From: Rotaria sordida
Lineage: Eukaryota; Rotifera; Eurotatoria; Philodinida; Philodinidae
Assembly (NCBI GenBank): GCA_905250125.1
Contig: CAJNOL010001102.1
Location: 1 to 64,000, forward strand
Reading direction: 5' to 3'
Length of the DNA stretch: 64,000 nucleotides
Under the pieces are notes generated by a model, which worked only from the letters and a program-made list of their open reading frames with translations, was not told the origin of the DNA and made no database searches. The stretch's first letter is position 1, and each line of letters opens with the position of its first letter. The translations under genes and the position numbers were made by a program. This document shows, piece by piece, positions 1 to 18,865 of this stretch.

Positions 1-41
1 AAATAAATTAAGATAATTAAAATATAGAGAATTTTATTTAC

Positions 42-3000
42 CTCCGTCATATCATCTTTAGCATCTTCATCTTTCATTTCAAAACGTAATGCAATATTTT
101 CATTATCCATTGAAATTTCATTAGGAAAATGATGTGTATGCTAAATAAATAAGAAAAAAAAACAAATAAGTATGCAAAATGAAAAACTCAATCATAATAA
201 ACTTTAGCATCTGCAACTATTTTTTTTGTTGTTGCTTTTAAACTTTGATCATCAGACAAATCGTCCAAATTAAAAGCTGCATTATTTGATGGTTTTGTAG
301 TTTGTAATCGAAGCATTTGCTAAATTGATAATGAAAAATTTTACTTTCTATAATAAATACAAAAAAAAAATTATAATTTACATTTTCCAAAATTTTTGTT
401 TGTGTTTCTAATTCAAGTGTTTTAAGTTCAGCAGATTTAATACCTGATTCTAAGGTATCTTTTCGTTCGTCAGCCTAGATGAAAAAAAAATCGGCCAATG
501 TTTCACATTTTATAAACAAAGGAAAAACTTGAAACAAACTTTTTTTCGAATTTCATCATCTAATCGATGTAATTCAGCTTCTTTAAGTAAATGCTGTTGA
601 TGAAGCATTTTACGACGAGCTACATCAAGTAATTGCATTTCACGTACCTAACAAATTTCAATAGAATGAATTTATATTAAGAAAATATCTTACTTTGATT
701 TCTTGATTAAGCATTTGAAGTCTATTCAAAAGAAAAATTTGTTAGTATAATCTCTGCAAGATTAAAATGTGAAACACGATGTAGTTGATATTGCTAATCA
801 CAGGAAACAGAGATGACAACAGTACCAGTTACCAGTCGGTTCGATCTAGTATCGGTGTGTCTTATTAATCTATTTTGGTCTTAGTATCCCATAGAGGATG
901 TGTAATGAAACTTTATTGAAAGTTGACTATGTCAAATATCACTATCCACAGATGGAATAGTACGACAACTCGTCAGTTCAATGTCGGTATGAATTTCAGA
1001 CCAGCCAGTCCAGCGTGGTCAGATCGTATATCAATAACGCCTATCACGGTTTGTGATGAAGAAGAGACATTGCTAGGGATGCCTATCACGATCTGTGATA
1101 TGTCGTTGCTGAAATGTCTGTCATGATCAGTGGTGATTTATTCAATTAATGTCGACAAGTACAGATGTCGATAGGAAAATATCGAAATGTTAAAGTTTCG
1201 AATAAAAAAGAATCGAAACTAAAATTGTCGAACTATATGCTCTTATGGGTATGAATACCGGTGTGTGTAGATATGGATGAAGAGAGAGAGAGAATCCACG
1301 CGCGCACCCATATTCTGTCACAGCAAAATAAATCGCCGTATTCGCAACCATCATTCCCATATATGGTATTTTATAAAATTCATGCAAGTAGAAGAAAAAC
1401 GATTTCAGACAATTGTCATTCAATGGTCTGCTAGAGTATTAGAAAAAAATATAGATATGCGATAATATTGATACAAAATTGTCTCAACACTCTTTATGTT
1501 CGATATAATGATGGTGTCATCAGCTCATTAAGTCTTCTCTCTGATTTGTCATTCCTTGTTGAAACGCAAAAAATTAGAAAATGTTTCACAAAATATAAGA
1601 TTATTCGATATGTTTTCGATAAAAATCAAGAGACATACTTATTTTTCTGTTCCTTAACTCGAGTATCTTCTTCTAATAATAATTTACGTCGTTTTTCTTC
1701 AGCTTCAATTAATAATTGCTATAAAAAAACAAACAAAAGAATTAAATTGAATAATGATCTTTAAAAACTTGTAAAACCTGTTGTCGAAGCCATGATTCTT
1801 CTTCATGTCGACGTTGTTGTCGTTCACGATACATTTCAACATTAAGTTCACTAAAAAACAACAAAAAGAGAATCTTGATTATTAATTATTCAATTATTCA
1901 TATTACCGTTGTCGAATATAATTCATTTCTTCTTCTCGTAATTTTTCTTTTTCTTGTATTTGATAATCAACAATAAATTTTGGATATTTATTAAAAACAG
2001 GATATTGTCCACGTGTTAATGGTTGAAATGATTCAATCATACGTTTTGGATCAATATCAACTGGTGTAACTTCACTAAGACGATAAGCTTCAGTAAGAAT
2101 TGTTTGTACTGATATAGGATTTCGATGATGAAAAAAATATTTAAAATCATCAAGTTCAGTAACACGTAAAAGAGCACTTCGATTATTAATACAATATGAT
2201 GTAACAATATAGAGAATAAATGATGGATGATTACTAAATATATGATCAAATAAACAAAGCCATTCATCACGATTAAATATTTCGGAAAAGAATGTTTCAA
2301 GAAGAGGCCATGCATAAATCTTTTAAAAAAAATAATAATTTTAATAATCTTTTATCAAGAAAAAAAAATTTTCTTTCTTTCTTTTTTTTTGTAATTTCTT
2401 ACTTGTGATGTTACTTTATAACGTATAAAATATGCAAGCAATGTATGATCATGATGTGTTAGTAAATTTTCAATCATTCCTTTAATAAAAAATAAATTCA
2501 AAAGTTGCAAAGATTCAGTAGGTCTTTTTATATTGTGACTGATGTGAGTATATGAAATCATTTATTGAACTAGATTTTGAACTTTTTAAGATGAGAAAAA
2601 AAAGTGATATTTCATATTTCAATTGTCAAAAGTTGATTTTTCTGAAAAATAAGGATGATATTCAGAATCAGCATACAGAAATACACTAGAATCAGATATT
2701 TTATTGTGAAATATTTTCAAAGGAAATTTCATTTGTACAGAAGCATAGGAAAAAATTTAAAAAAAAAGGCTGAGGAAATGTAGAAATCAAATATTACTGA
2801 AAAACATTTTACGATAAAACATCGGATTTTGATGTACTCGTGTATGCTGATTTCGAATACGAAATTTCTTATACAAAGTTCAACAATAAAAATCTTGAAA
2901 TAAAATGTATCTAGTTTTTTTGGTATTTTTCTTCTAATTGACGCATAATTAAAACTATTTACTGTTATTTTTTTCTCAGACTAGAAAAGTCCCAGAACTT

Positions 3001-5982
3001 GATTTATTGATGTCATATTGACCACAATCAAAAGACAGTAACATAAGAATCATCTAGCAGAAGGACAACGAATTCATCGTAGGGAATAAAAATGTACTCA
3101 TTTATTCATTTAAAATAATACCTAAAATATTAACTGGTGGATTTGGAAAATACATAAACCATAATTGACACCAATTAAAAAGAACCGTAGAAATAACTTC
3201 AAAACAAATAAGTTGATTATTTTCAAATAATTTTACAAATGGAAATGATAATAATGGTAAATAATCTGTTTCACCAAATATTGATGACCAATGAGCTAAT
3301 GCTGATAATACACTAATAAAAACTCAAAACAAATAAAGAAAAAAAACTAATCAATAACTTTCATTTACATACCGTTGCATGATTCTTAATAATTTTCGAC
3401 TTTTTAATGGATATTGTTGTTGTAATTTAGCAAATGTTAAATGTCCACCTTTTTCAACAAGTGCAGCATATGCAGCATGATTTTCAGGTAAACGAAGAAG
3501 ACATCGCCAAACGAATGCTCTTTAATTTTTTTGTTTTTAAATAAAAATAAAATCGATTTGTTGAGATTTTCTTTCTATCTTACCGATATTTTCTTGGATA
3601 TTCACCATAATATCGTAATATTTTATAAAGTTTTTTAAAATTTAAACCTTCAGGTAAATTTCGAAACTAATCAGAAAAGAATTTTTATTGAAAAAATTTC
3701 TTTTGTTTGTTTTTCTTTGATAATCTTACTGCTGATTGATCCAGTGTCGATGATGATATACTTGTTTTTTCAGATATTCTTGTTGCATAATGTTGTTTTA
3801 ATTGAAGACGATCTGATGCTGAATGACTACGTTTTTTAATAGCTAATTTATTTGTTGTTATTGTATTTGTACTTGATGTTATTCGTGATCTCGAGCTTCG
3901 TGTTGTTGTTGTTGTTGATCCCTTTGAATATGTTATTTGACTATTTGTATCATTATGAAAATCTTCATTTGAACGTAGTGCACGAACAATTGGTGATGGT
4001 GCTCGATTTAATTCTTTCCATGTTGTTGCTAAATCATATATATGTAATTGACCTGATATAAGTGTACATGTACAAAATTTTCCATTGGATGAAAGAAGAA
4101 AATGTTGTATAGAATCAGTTTCTTGTCCAATTTGAAATAAATCACGACATGTTTCAATATCAGCAAAACGAAGAATACCATCTTGACAAAGCATAGCAAT
4201 AATCTTTAAAAAAAAATATTTAAAGAAATTTTTTTTTTGCCGAAGATTAATTCCCAAATCAAGAAATACCATAAATGTCAAGCTTGAAATTTAATTCAAC
4301 CATTCGCAGAAACACATACAGTATCTCTGTCGGAATACCTGACGAGGGAACTTCTTCAGATGTCAAATTGCTTTTCGATCGAGATTATATTCATTTGATA
4401 AATACTAATGAGTTATAGGAAACTTTAGATTTGTTTGGTTTTTCTAGTCTTTGTTCTCGGGATGCTAACTTTTTACTAAGTTTTTTCAACAAAAATCCGT
4501 AATTTCTATCAGATCATGTGAAAAACCAACTTTCAAGTTTCGACTTCTTACTTTGCACAAATATCTGAGCTCAAGAATTGAATATCTAAAGCGGTCTTTG
4601 ATAATTGAATTCAACTTTTAGGTTTGATACAGTTGAGAAATGCGAGTCGATTTTGACTGAAAAATCGTAGGAACTTGGAAGCAAGAATCGATTGACCGAC
4701 TCTATTCAGTTTCGACAAGAACTGAAAGAATCCAACTATTGGATTCCTATTTTCCATTTCATATTATTTTTTCAAGTTTTTCGACAGAAATCTACGGATT
4801 CGAAATGTCACCATCGTTGATCTAGGTTTTTTTGAGTTCATACTTTATGTGAACCGCCATCAAAACTTTGACTAAGAAATGCCATTTCTTTAATTTCTTT
4901 AATTGCTTTTGGTAATTCAATGATTTTTATTAATTTATGTGTTTCTAAGTTCCATATTTGTAAATAACTTGATTTACCACCACAAACAAGTATACTGCCA
5001 TCACTAAAATAAAAAAAAAGAATATTTTAATTAATTTGAAAATGATTTTGTTTTATTTCAATATACTTGGTAACAGCAAATGCTCGATAAAATGGTGGAT
5101 TTTTTTCTGGTACAACTAATTGATATTTAAATTCAAGATTTTTTGCATCCCATACAAGGATAGAATCATCGCGAAAACATGTTAAAATATAATTTGATAC
5201 AGGACAAAAGAAAGCCTATATATATATATATATATATATCAAATAATAAATAAGAATTTTAATTAAATATTTTCTTACACGAAAAAGACAAACATCATTT
5301 TTATTTGTAATTGTTAATTTACGTTTTCGTTCAAATGTTTTTAATTCCCATAGAAAAGCTATTTCAGCTGATGTTGTTATACAAAAATCTCCATTACTAT
5401 CAACAGATATTTCTTTAACTGGTGTCGTATGACCTTTTAACCAAGCAACAAATTCTTTTTTGTCTAAAACAAAAAAAAAATCTAATTCAATTAAAATATT
5501 CTTATCAAATTTTACCAGCATCAAAACATTTGACAGTAAAATCAGGCATAGCAATTAGAAATTCGGATGCATTTCGTAAATTAAATGCAACTGCTGTACA
5601 ACTTGTACCTGTTCGATGAACAAGTTCAAATCTAAATTGAAAAATAAAATAAAAAACAAACAAAATCAATTTTTGGAATTTTTCTTACTTGTTTCGAATA
5701 AGATCAAAAACATAAACATTTCCACGTTGATCAACAGCTAATAATCGTTCACCATTTCGATCAAATCCTGCTTGTAAAAAATGTACTGTTTTTAAGGCTA
5801 CATCAGCAACATTAAATATGGAATGTAGAACATTAACAAGAAGACTATAATTAAATAAATATTATTTTTAAAATAAAAAATAAAAAATAAACAAAGTCAA
5901 ATATATACCCATTTTTTCCTGTTACTTTTCGATGCCATATCTGACCACTTTCTTTACCATGTAATTCAAGTGTATTATGCAT
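42..5982 (-). CDS. TBC1D31: TBC1 domain family member 31 (WD40 + TBC + coiled coil), 3' end beyond window
   Basis: Centrosome/ciliary-base WD40-TBC protein. Nineteen coding exons are joined in phase (5982-5909, 5844-5689, 5631-5516, 5463-5279, 5215-5067, 5003-4844, 4203-3730, 3666-3584, 3519-3373, 3312-3122, 2479-2403, 2319-1907, 1850-1778, 1718-1639, 721-694, 647-540, 474-382, 319-203, 140-42), giving 941 residues so far; vertebrate orthologues have about 1,060. The N-terminus keeps the family start (HGKESGQIWHRK). WD repeats follow (AWLKGHTTPVKEI, AMLCQDGILRF), then the TBC region (GEYPRKYR, AFVWRCLLRLPENHAAY, FPNPPVNIL, YAWPLLETFFSE). The C-terminal part is a charged coiled coil. The intron acceptor TTTCAG lies 3 nt before the ATG, so a 5'UTR intron or trans-splice site is likely. 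Introns at 722-1638, 2480-3121 and 4204-4843 are long because they hold repeats; one exon is only 28 bp. The last exon has a donor at its 3' end, so the gene continues left of the window. Confidence 0.93.
1020..1135 (-). repeat. Fragment of the dispersed repeat family with internal 'TCACAGATCG' units (copy D)
   Basis: Inside a TBC1D31 intron. It contains 'ATATCAATAACGCCTATCACG' -like text and repeated 'CTATCACGRTYTGTGAT', which is the reverse complement of the unit seen in the larger copies near 16,240 and 22,720. A small open frame here (923-1126) is accounted for by the repeat and has no protein family signal. Confidence 0.6.
2645..2885. repeat. Short foldback (inverted repeat) in a TBC1D31 intron
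   Basis: The left arm near 2652-2740 ('GAATCAGCATACA...') reappears reverse-complemented near 2790-2880 ('TGTATGCTGATTTCGAA'). The arms are about 85 bp and diverged by roughly one base in five, with a spacer of about 50 bp. No coding content. It accounts for the unusual 640-bp length of this intron. Confidence 0.7.
4325..4590. repeat. Half copy of foldback family 2 (single arm)
   Basis: Matches the left arms of the elements at 19985-20620 and 28460-28935. Shared landmarks in order are a 'CAGATGTCAAATTGCTTTTCGA' -like block, 'CATTTGATRARTRYTA', 'TCATGTGAAAAA' and 'TTTCGAGTTTCGACTTC' -like text ending in 'TTTGCACAAA'. The opposite arm is missing or unrecognisable, so this is a truncated copy inside a TBC1D31 intron. 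Confidence 0.7.
5217..5239. repeat. (TA)n microsatellite directly at a splice acceptor
   Basis: A run of alternating T and A sits immediately upstream (minus strand) of TBC1D31 exon 5. The AG acceptor is formed by the last TA of the run plus a G, with no ordinary pyrimidine tract. Confidence 0.85.
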
Positions 5983-6979
5983 TATCTGAAAGAAAATAAA
6001 ATATCTTCTTCTCACATTAATTAAATTTGAGAGTAAGTGTAAAATAATTCAAATGAATCCATTTATATATGTTGAATATGTACATGAACATTGCGACTAT
6101 AAAATAAGTAGCATTCATTACAAAAAATAAATAATCAAACTAAACAGAAGAAAAGAATTGTACATGATGTTGCGAACATCACATAGCTATAAGCTACTGT
6201 TTGATATTGATAAATTAATTTAACAATCATCATAACACTCAATTGGACAATGTTTAGTAGGTGAACACGAGAAAAAATAATCGTTAAAAATTGATGCACG
6301 ACTTATATCATTGACAATAGAAAATCAACTAATATTCTAGTTATTTTCTTTTTTCTATACTACATAATATCGGTCTGAAATATAAAATAGGTAAGTATCA
6401 TTTGTTCAAACTTTTGTTCGATTGGCCTTTGGTCTCCATGGAAGATTCTATTGTTATGGAGTTAATGCCCACGTTCAATAGATATTAGTGATTTTACTTC
6501 CAGCGCCACCTACTAAAAACCACGTCCAATTGGAAATGACCATCACAGCTTTCGAAAAAGAACAATTCTTTTTTATAATTTCATTTGTCTCCTATCATGA
6601 CTACAGCTTTAAGATAGTTGATTTTTTAAAATAAAATAAGACAGAAACGTAGTAGACCTAATGAATCATTTTTATAGTGTAGCTCTATTATATTCAGATC
6701 AATTTTCGCATAAATATTCAATCTATTGCCAATTGAAAGTAATATTTGTTTTATGAAAAATATAGATTTGCCTTTGTGAATGTTAAAAATGATCTCTACT
6801 TGGTTTGACTTAGTCATTTCTGTTTCATTTGAATATTGTTAACCGATAAACAAAAATATTATCCTTCAGTTGCTCATAATATTCAACGCTTGGTCGAACA
6901 TCATTCTAATTGACATATACAAGTATTATATGGAATCTTGAGAAGTAGTTTTAATATAAAATATGGTTTATCTTCCTAG

Positions 6980-7265
6980 ATCGAAAGCGTACACTCGTAA
7001 ACGACTGTTTACGGAGGAAAACAGAGATATACGGAGACCGTGCACAGCATCAGTGTACGATGTGTGTATATGATGCCAAACGGTGAAAAATGCATTCCGT
7101 ATAGGAAGATCGTGTAAAAATACGACGTCATTCAAAAGTAAACTTTTACACTTCGTGTAGAGAGTTATACGACTATCGTATACGATCATATATATCACCG
7201 TGTATGGTTGTATACGGTTGCTGTATGTGTAACTTTGAAAATCTGTAGTGGCAGTAGGTGAACAT
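6980..7265. repeat. ACCGTA/TACGGT-rich repeat block, arm 1
   Basis: Dense in short ACGG/CCGT words (for example TTTACGGAGG, CCGTATAGG, TATACGGTTG). Part of it is inverted relative to the block at 8230-8500: CGGTGAAAAATGCATT here against ACATTTTTCACCG there. This suggests two arms of a decayed element about 1.5 kb long. Confidence 0.6.
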
Positions 7266-7734
7266 GATCGGATCAACCAAGGAATTAAATAAAGCATTCA
7301 TGCAGGTATAGAGACTGCTTCTGGCAATTCCATTTGACTATCTTTGTTTCTTTAGTTATATATTTCTCTTGAACTTCTGAACTACCTTACTTACATACAT
7401 CGTTCGATCCCAACGGTTCGTATGCAACAGTTAGTATGATATTGCCTCACGCTAATGTAGGTTTCTGATTTGTAAACTTCCAAGATGTGTGCTGAAGAAA
7501 GAAATTATAAGTATATAGAAAAATCATGTAATTAAGAATTTAGACACAGAATTCGACGCATACTTGAAATATGCAGATTAAGATATGTGTATAAAATATT
7601 GATACAGTATATGGAGTAGGGTAGTAGTTATATACTATGTAAATTGTATCTTATAAGAGATTTATAGTTGAGAATATAGATATATCGAAATCAGATATTA
7701 ATATAACAGGCACAGAAATTAGTCAGTATTTTCT

Positions 7735-8215
7735 ATTTATTTACTTTAATTTATTTTAAATCATTTAATCCAATAGAGTCAATGAATGGTAAGTATTTCT
7801 ATTTGTTTTAGTTTATTTCATTGATTTCATATGATATCGACACACTGTTTGAATAAACACTGAGTATTATTAATTCATTTAATTTTTTTCTTTTATTTTA
7901 GGTCACTAAATCTAGTAAACTTAGTGCATAATAAGTACTTTTTGTTTATTTTATTTGCTCTAGATCATTTAATACACTAGATGTAATGAACAATACATAT
8001 TTTTATTTGTTTTATTTTATTTATTTTAAATTAATTAATTGAATAGACTTAAAAGGTAGTGAGTAATTTTTATTTGTATTATTTTTTTTAGATTATCGAA
8101 TCCTAGATTCAGTGAACAGTGGAGTACTTTTTATTTATTCAAACCTATTTTATTTATTTTAGATCATTTAATTGAATAGAATTTATGAAAAATAAGTGTT
8201 TTTTTTATTTCATTT
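7735..8215 (+). repeat. Degenerate tandem array, unit about 60-72 bp, six units
   Basis: Unit cores begin near 7761, 7903 (double spacing), 7963, 8029, 8089 and 8161. Each has a T-rich tract ending TTTTAG, then ATCATTTAAT, about 30 nt of core with AATAGA and ATGAA, then an RTAAGTATTT-like stretch leading to the next T-rich tract. Every unit therefore resembles acceptor - mini-exon - donor. No open reading frame runs through it. Confidence 0.75.
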
Positions 8216-8229
8216 TATTTATTAACCTG

Positions 8230-8500
8230 ACTCGAGATGGCCGTAATACATACCAAAAACGATCACATTTTTCACCGTATTTGGTCAAAATGCAACCATT
8301 TACGGTCGTTTACGACACCGTATACATGCCATATACGTTTGTTTACGGTCTCCATTTTTCTCCGTATACGGTCACGAAGACATACGACCGTAATACTGGA
8401 CCATGTAATATGACGAAATGCAATAGTATACAGAGCGTATATGGTATGTAAACGATCGTAGATGACCGTTTACGGAGTCCGTAACAGTCGATCTGGGTTG
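8230..8500. repeat. ACCGTA/TACGGT-rich repeat block, arm 2
   Basis: About ten TACGG/CCGTA words in 270 bp, including the palindromes CCGTATACGG and ACCGTTTACGGA. Partly inverted relative to 6980-7265. An 88-residue frame (8185-8451) is a chance reading of the repeat. Confidence 0.6.
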
Positions 8501-9198
8501 TTTTGTTTTTCAGGTTGATTGATCAATGAAAAACTCATTTTTTTTACTTAATTGAATTTAATTAAATTAAGACTATTACATATTGTACGACTTGATTAAT
8601 GATTTGAAACAGATATGTTTGTAAAAGAAAATCATCATTTAATGATTACAGGTATTCATAATTCGAAAATAAGAAATCATATTTTCTATCTATTGAGGAT
8701 TTTATTTCATAAGTGACTCGATCGTTATGGAATTGTTCCTTCCATCTATGAACTAATAGGAGTTTTATTTTTAGCGCCACCTGCCAAACCAATCTATTTA
8801 TGGAATGTGGCGTATTATGTTTCCAGGGTCACATAGTAGTACATATGTATGATCAGCTAGAAATCTGAGAATTTTTTTACTATTCTATGGAACCAATAAT
8901 AGTAATTTGATTAATTTTCCTGCAATAAATAAATAATGACAATAAAGAATTTTTACAATATTTATCAATCAATTTAATAACTAAAATTTTTTCAGAATAC
9001 TTAATTTACACAAGACAACAAAATATATCAATTTGAAAAAAGGCTTACTGATTTTTATTGTTTTGTATTTATTATTGATCAAAAAATAATATAAAATTCA
9101 TGTGTTTTTTTTCTCAATAATCTAATTTATTTTAGATAAATTTCTTTTTTTTTTAATATGTTTATCAAATAGTTATTTTATCGTACAAACTGGCTTGA

Positions 9199-15639
<6,441 letters not shown>

Positions 15640-15987
15640 TTTTAAGTTTATTTATTTATTAATTTTTTAAAAAGACAAATATTTGTTGTTTGTAGTAGGA
15701 TGATAGAAAAAAAAACATAAGAACATATATTTATTAACAAGTTTATTTTGTTTAAAATTGTCATATGAGAAAAAAATTAGCAAGAAAACAGTTATTTGTT
15801 TTTATTTATAGATGATTTATATTTAAAAATTTTACAATAATTGGAAAATAAAATCATATAAAATTCGTAGATTCAACTAAACATTATTTTATCAAAAGGA
15901 TCATTTAATTCAGATATATGGTAATTGGCAAGTATATGCATTTATCAATCATTTAGATATTATGAGAGATAATTGAAAGTTTTTGTT

Positions 15988-16490
15988 TTGTGACATACGA
16001 TCTAAAAGGAATGTTGAAGTATATAGAGTAGAAATTTACACTCCACGCAGATAATGACAGACAGAATCAACGGGTCGTAACAGATGCGTTAGAAACGGCT
16101 CATTACAGACATGACGCACCTCTTAGCAACGGTACATCACAGATGTATCGGACAACTTAGCAACATTACCTCCTGCATCACAGACTGTAGCAGATGTTTT
16201 AGTAACGCCACCCTATTCCTCTGCCACAGATACCATAGCAGCACTCCCCCGTCTTCGCATCACAGATCGCGACAGACATTATTGATATACGATCAAAGAC
16301 CGTATATGAATCATGTCTCGTTATAATAGATGAACTACTTTTTTTTATTGCATTTCTCGAAGATTACGAAAAAGGATGATGAAGAAATATGTCTAGAAAA
16401 AAACAGTCTCCCTATGATTAGCAAGAGCAACTACATCGTATTTCACATTTTAGTCTCGTAAAGATTGCACTAACAACTTTTTTTTAAAAT
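15988..16490 (+). repeat. Dispersed repeat family 1, copy A, with internal ~40-bp minisatellite
   Basis: Begins with CGATCTAAAAGGAATGTTGA and a TATATAG/GAAATTT/CACTCC block; ends with AAAGATTGCACTAACAACTTTT. The interior (about 16075-16290) is a degenerate tandem array of about 40-bp units built on CATCACAGATNG...CAGACNT...TTAGCAACNCC. The same ends and unit occur at 22229-22985 and, partly, at 54757-55167. No coding capacity is seen; the 71-residue frame at 16111 reads the array. Confidence 0.8.
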
Positions 16491-18339
16491 TTATTATGTT
16501 TGCCTATTGACTTTTTGGTTGTGTAACAGGTAGCGAAGATTGAATGTGATGAACTTATGTTCGTTTTATTTTGGTACACTTAAATACACTTTCAGAAGTT
16601 TGTTCGATGATACTCATTCCATGGAGAATTTCTTCTTCTAGAAAATTCTTGTATTGGTTATTCAAATAATTTTATTTTATTAGACCAAAACTTAAACGAT
16701 AGAAACCTATTCTATAGTCTAACTATTATTTCCAGTTTTTCTGTAAATATCCATCGATCTATATGCCCCTTTGCTCATCAAGAGCAATTTTAAAAGTAAA
16801 GTGTTTACTATCAATAAATAGCGAATTTTATGCTGTCTGCTTGCATAACCTTTTCCAAGTGCATAATACTTATCATTAAGGAGATAGATGCTCGAAGCTA
16901 ATACCTATTGTTATTTTTAGACAGATTACGTTTTCAAAAGCACGATTTGGTATATAAAACATTCATTCTCATGCTGTCAGATATAGAATTGAGTTCTGAA
17001 CAAAAACTGTGCGACTGTTAAATTGAGGAATACAAGCGATTTGATTGTGTCGAATTTAAAAAAAAAGATTTTTTAAAAATGCTTTCACATTTCTACATTA
17101 AAACTTTTTCTCACAAATATTTCTGCTAATATTTTGAAACATATACCAAAACATGCCGAATTTCGGGAAGAATTTTGTAGTATATTTGTAATTTTAGTAG
17201 AACCTTTTTTTGCTGACAACCGTAGTTAGATAATTAAATAGGTACTAATCTTTTGAACGTTTCTTCAACAAAAAATTACTTGAAAAACCAAGACAATGGT
17301 TTTCTCAAACGAAAAACTCTCTATCGGATGAGTATCTCACGAATTTTTGAAAGTGTATCGAAATATTCCAAAATAAAAAGAAAGTGATTTTGTTACATTT
17401 AATCTACGCTATCCGTTACATAACATTTTAACTAGGCATAAGAAAAAACTTAGTCTTAAACAGTGAAATTTTGCTGATTTTCTCTAGTGACTTCTGATTG
17501 GTTCTCGAAATGTATTATTGATATATATCGAAATCTATCAGAATTCATTAGAATCTACTACATTCCATCAAAGTACACTAGAATTTACTGAAGTTCACGA
17601 AGATCTTACGATTCCAGATTTACTTTTTCCTTTTTATTTCAAATTCTGGTGTTCGATTCTCTGTTTTTTGATTGATCCATTGAATTATTTTTGACCTTAA
17701 TAGATTCTAAGAGATTTTTGTGGTTGCTGAGATCCAATAGAGTCTATGGAAGTCTATACATTCACCTTCTTACTGAATAAAGAAACTAATTTATTTATTT
17801 TTGTTTGAAAATAGATGTAAAACTTTTATTAAAGAAAGTCAACTATTTTATTAGTTTTTTTTTCTCTTGTTATTTGACAATCTTGGAATTGAATTCATAA
17901 CATTTTCTATTTCGTATCTCGATTGTTTTTTAATAAAGTAAGAGAAAAGCATGTGATTAATAGACTCTACCTGAAAAACATCTATTCGAATGATAGTTAA
18001 ATGAAATTATATTTATGATCAATTCGAATCTAAAAAAACAAAGAAAAAAAATCTCTAACTTCATTTGTACACGTTTTATACTCTATTTCTTTTTTTTTTC
18101 TAAATAATTATTAAAATCCTTTCAAATGTTGATTCTTATTAAAAATAAATGAAATATATTTTCATTGGTTAATCAATATAACTAATACGAAAACCATAGT
18201 AATTATACTTTCATTTACTTATATTTATTAGACTAATTGAAAAATAATCAAATTATTATTGAATTTTTCTGTTAAAAGATATTCCTTACATTGAATATGT
18301 TTTATATTTCACGAGGAACCCACTCAAATTGATATGCAC

Positions 18340-18800
18340 CATTTGACCTCATATGGGGTCTATAAGGACGTTTTGATAAGATTAGCAAAAGTCTAAAATA
18401 TTTCATCGTCATGAGTTTTTACAGCCAAGTTATGACTGTTTTATTGAATTTTCGATTGGAAATTTTGTCCATAGATAAATCAAATGAACTATTAGAATAT
18501 CCTACGAGTATCAACCGAAAAAATGTTCTATTGCCGAGATATTGATTTTTATATCATGTCTATGACAAGTGATTATTTTTTGAAAATCTAATATCTTCAT
18601 AAAAGAACATTCCTTTCGGTTGAATCTTTCAAGATCTACTAAGGATCATTCGACTTTTCTATAAGCAAGGTTTCAGATCGAAATTTAGTAAAATGATCCT
18701 AACTCGGTTTCAAAGATCTATAGAGACGAATCCTTTAAGACTTTTGTTAGTTTCATCAAGACGTTTTTGTACGCCTAGTATGATCTCAAACAGTTAATAT
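18340..18800. repeat. Foldback element, arms ~220 bp
   Basis: The left arm (GGACGTTTTGATAAGATTAGCAAAAGTCT region, about 18370-18400) is mirrored by the right arm near 18740-18775 (AGACTTTTGTTAGTTTCATCAAGACGT). The match continues inward through CAACCGAAA..ATGTTCT to a centre near 18570. Arms are diverged by roughly a quarter. It ends about 65 bp upstream of the WRAP73 start codon. Confidence 0.75.
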
Positions 18801-18865
18801 CAGTTCGGATGAATCTCTCGTCAGTTTGTCTATTAGCATTATGATCGAATCTTTTTTCCATTTCT

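Larger units (their letters stand above)
5983..9198. other. Divergent intergenic spacer TBC1D31 / LETM1, repeat rich, no gene seen
   Basis: No open frame here shows a protein family. It holds a duplicated segment around 6455-6510 and 8725-8790 (both with AGCGCCACCT), ACCGTA-rich blocks at 6980-7260 and 8230-8500, and a 60-72 bp tandem array at 7735-8215. Promoters for both flanking genes should lie near its ends, but no TATA-type box stands out against the AT-rich background. Confidence 0.7.

Noticed and set aside
1277-1764. Two adjacent plus-strand open frames (62 and 98 aa)
   Set aside because: They lie in a TBC1D31 intron and over the antisense of exons 13-14; no family signal, and the minus-strand reading explains them.
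2037-2315. 92-aa hydrophobic minus-strand frame
   Set aside because: Out-of-frame shadow of TBC1D31 exon 12, whose correct frame gives IYAWPLLETFF and continues the family.
7735-8215. CRISPR-like array
   Set aside because: Units are degenerate, contiguous and AT-rich with no constant repeat/variable spacer pattern, and the DNA is eukaryotic.
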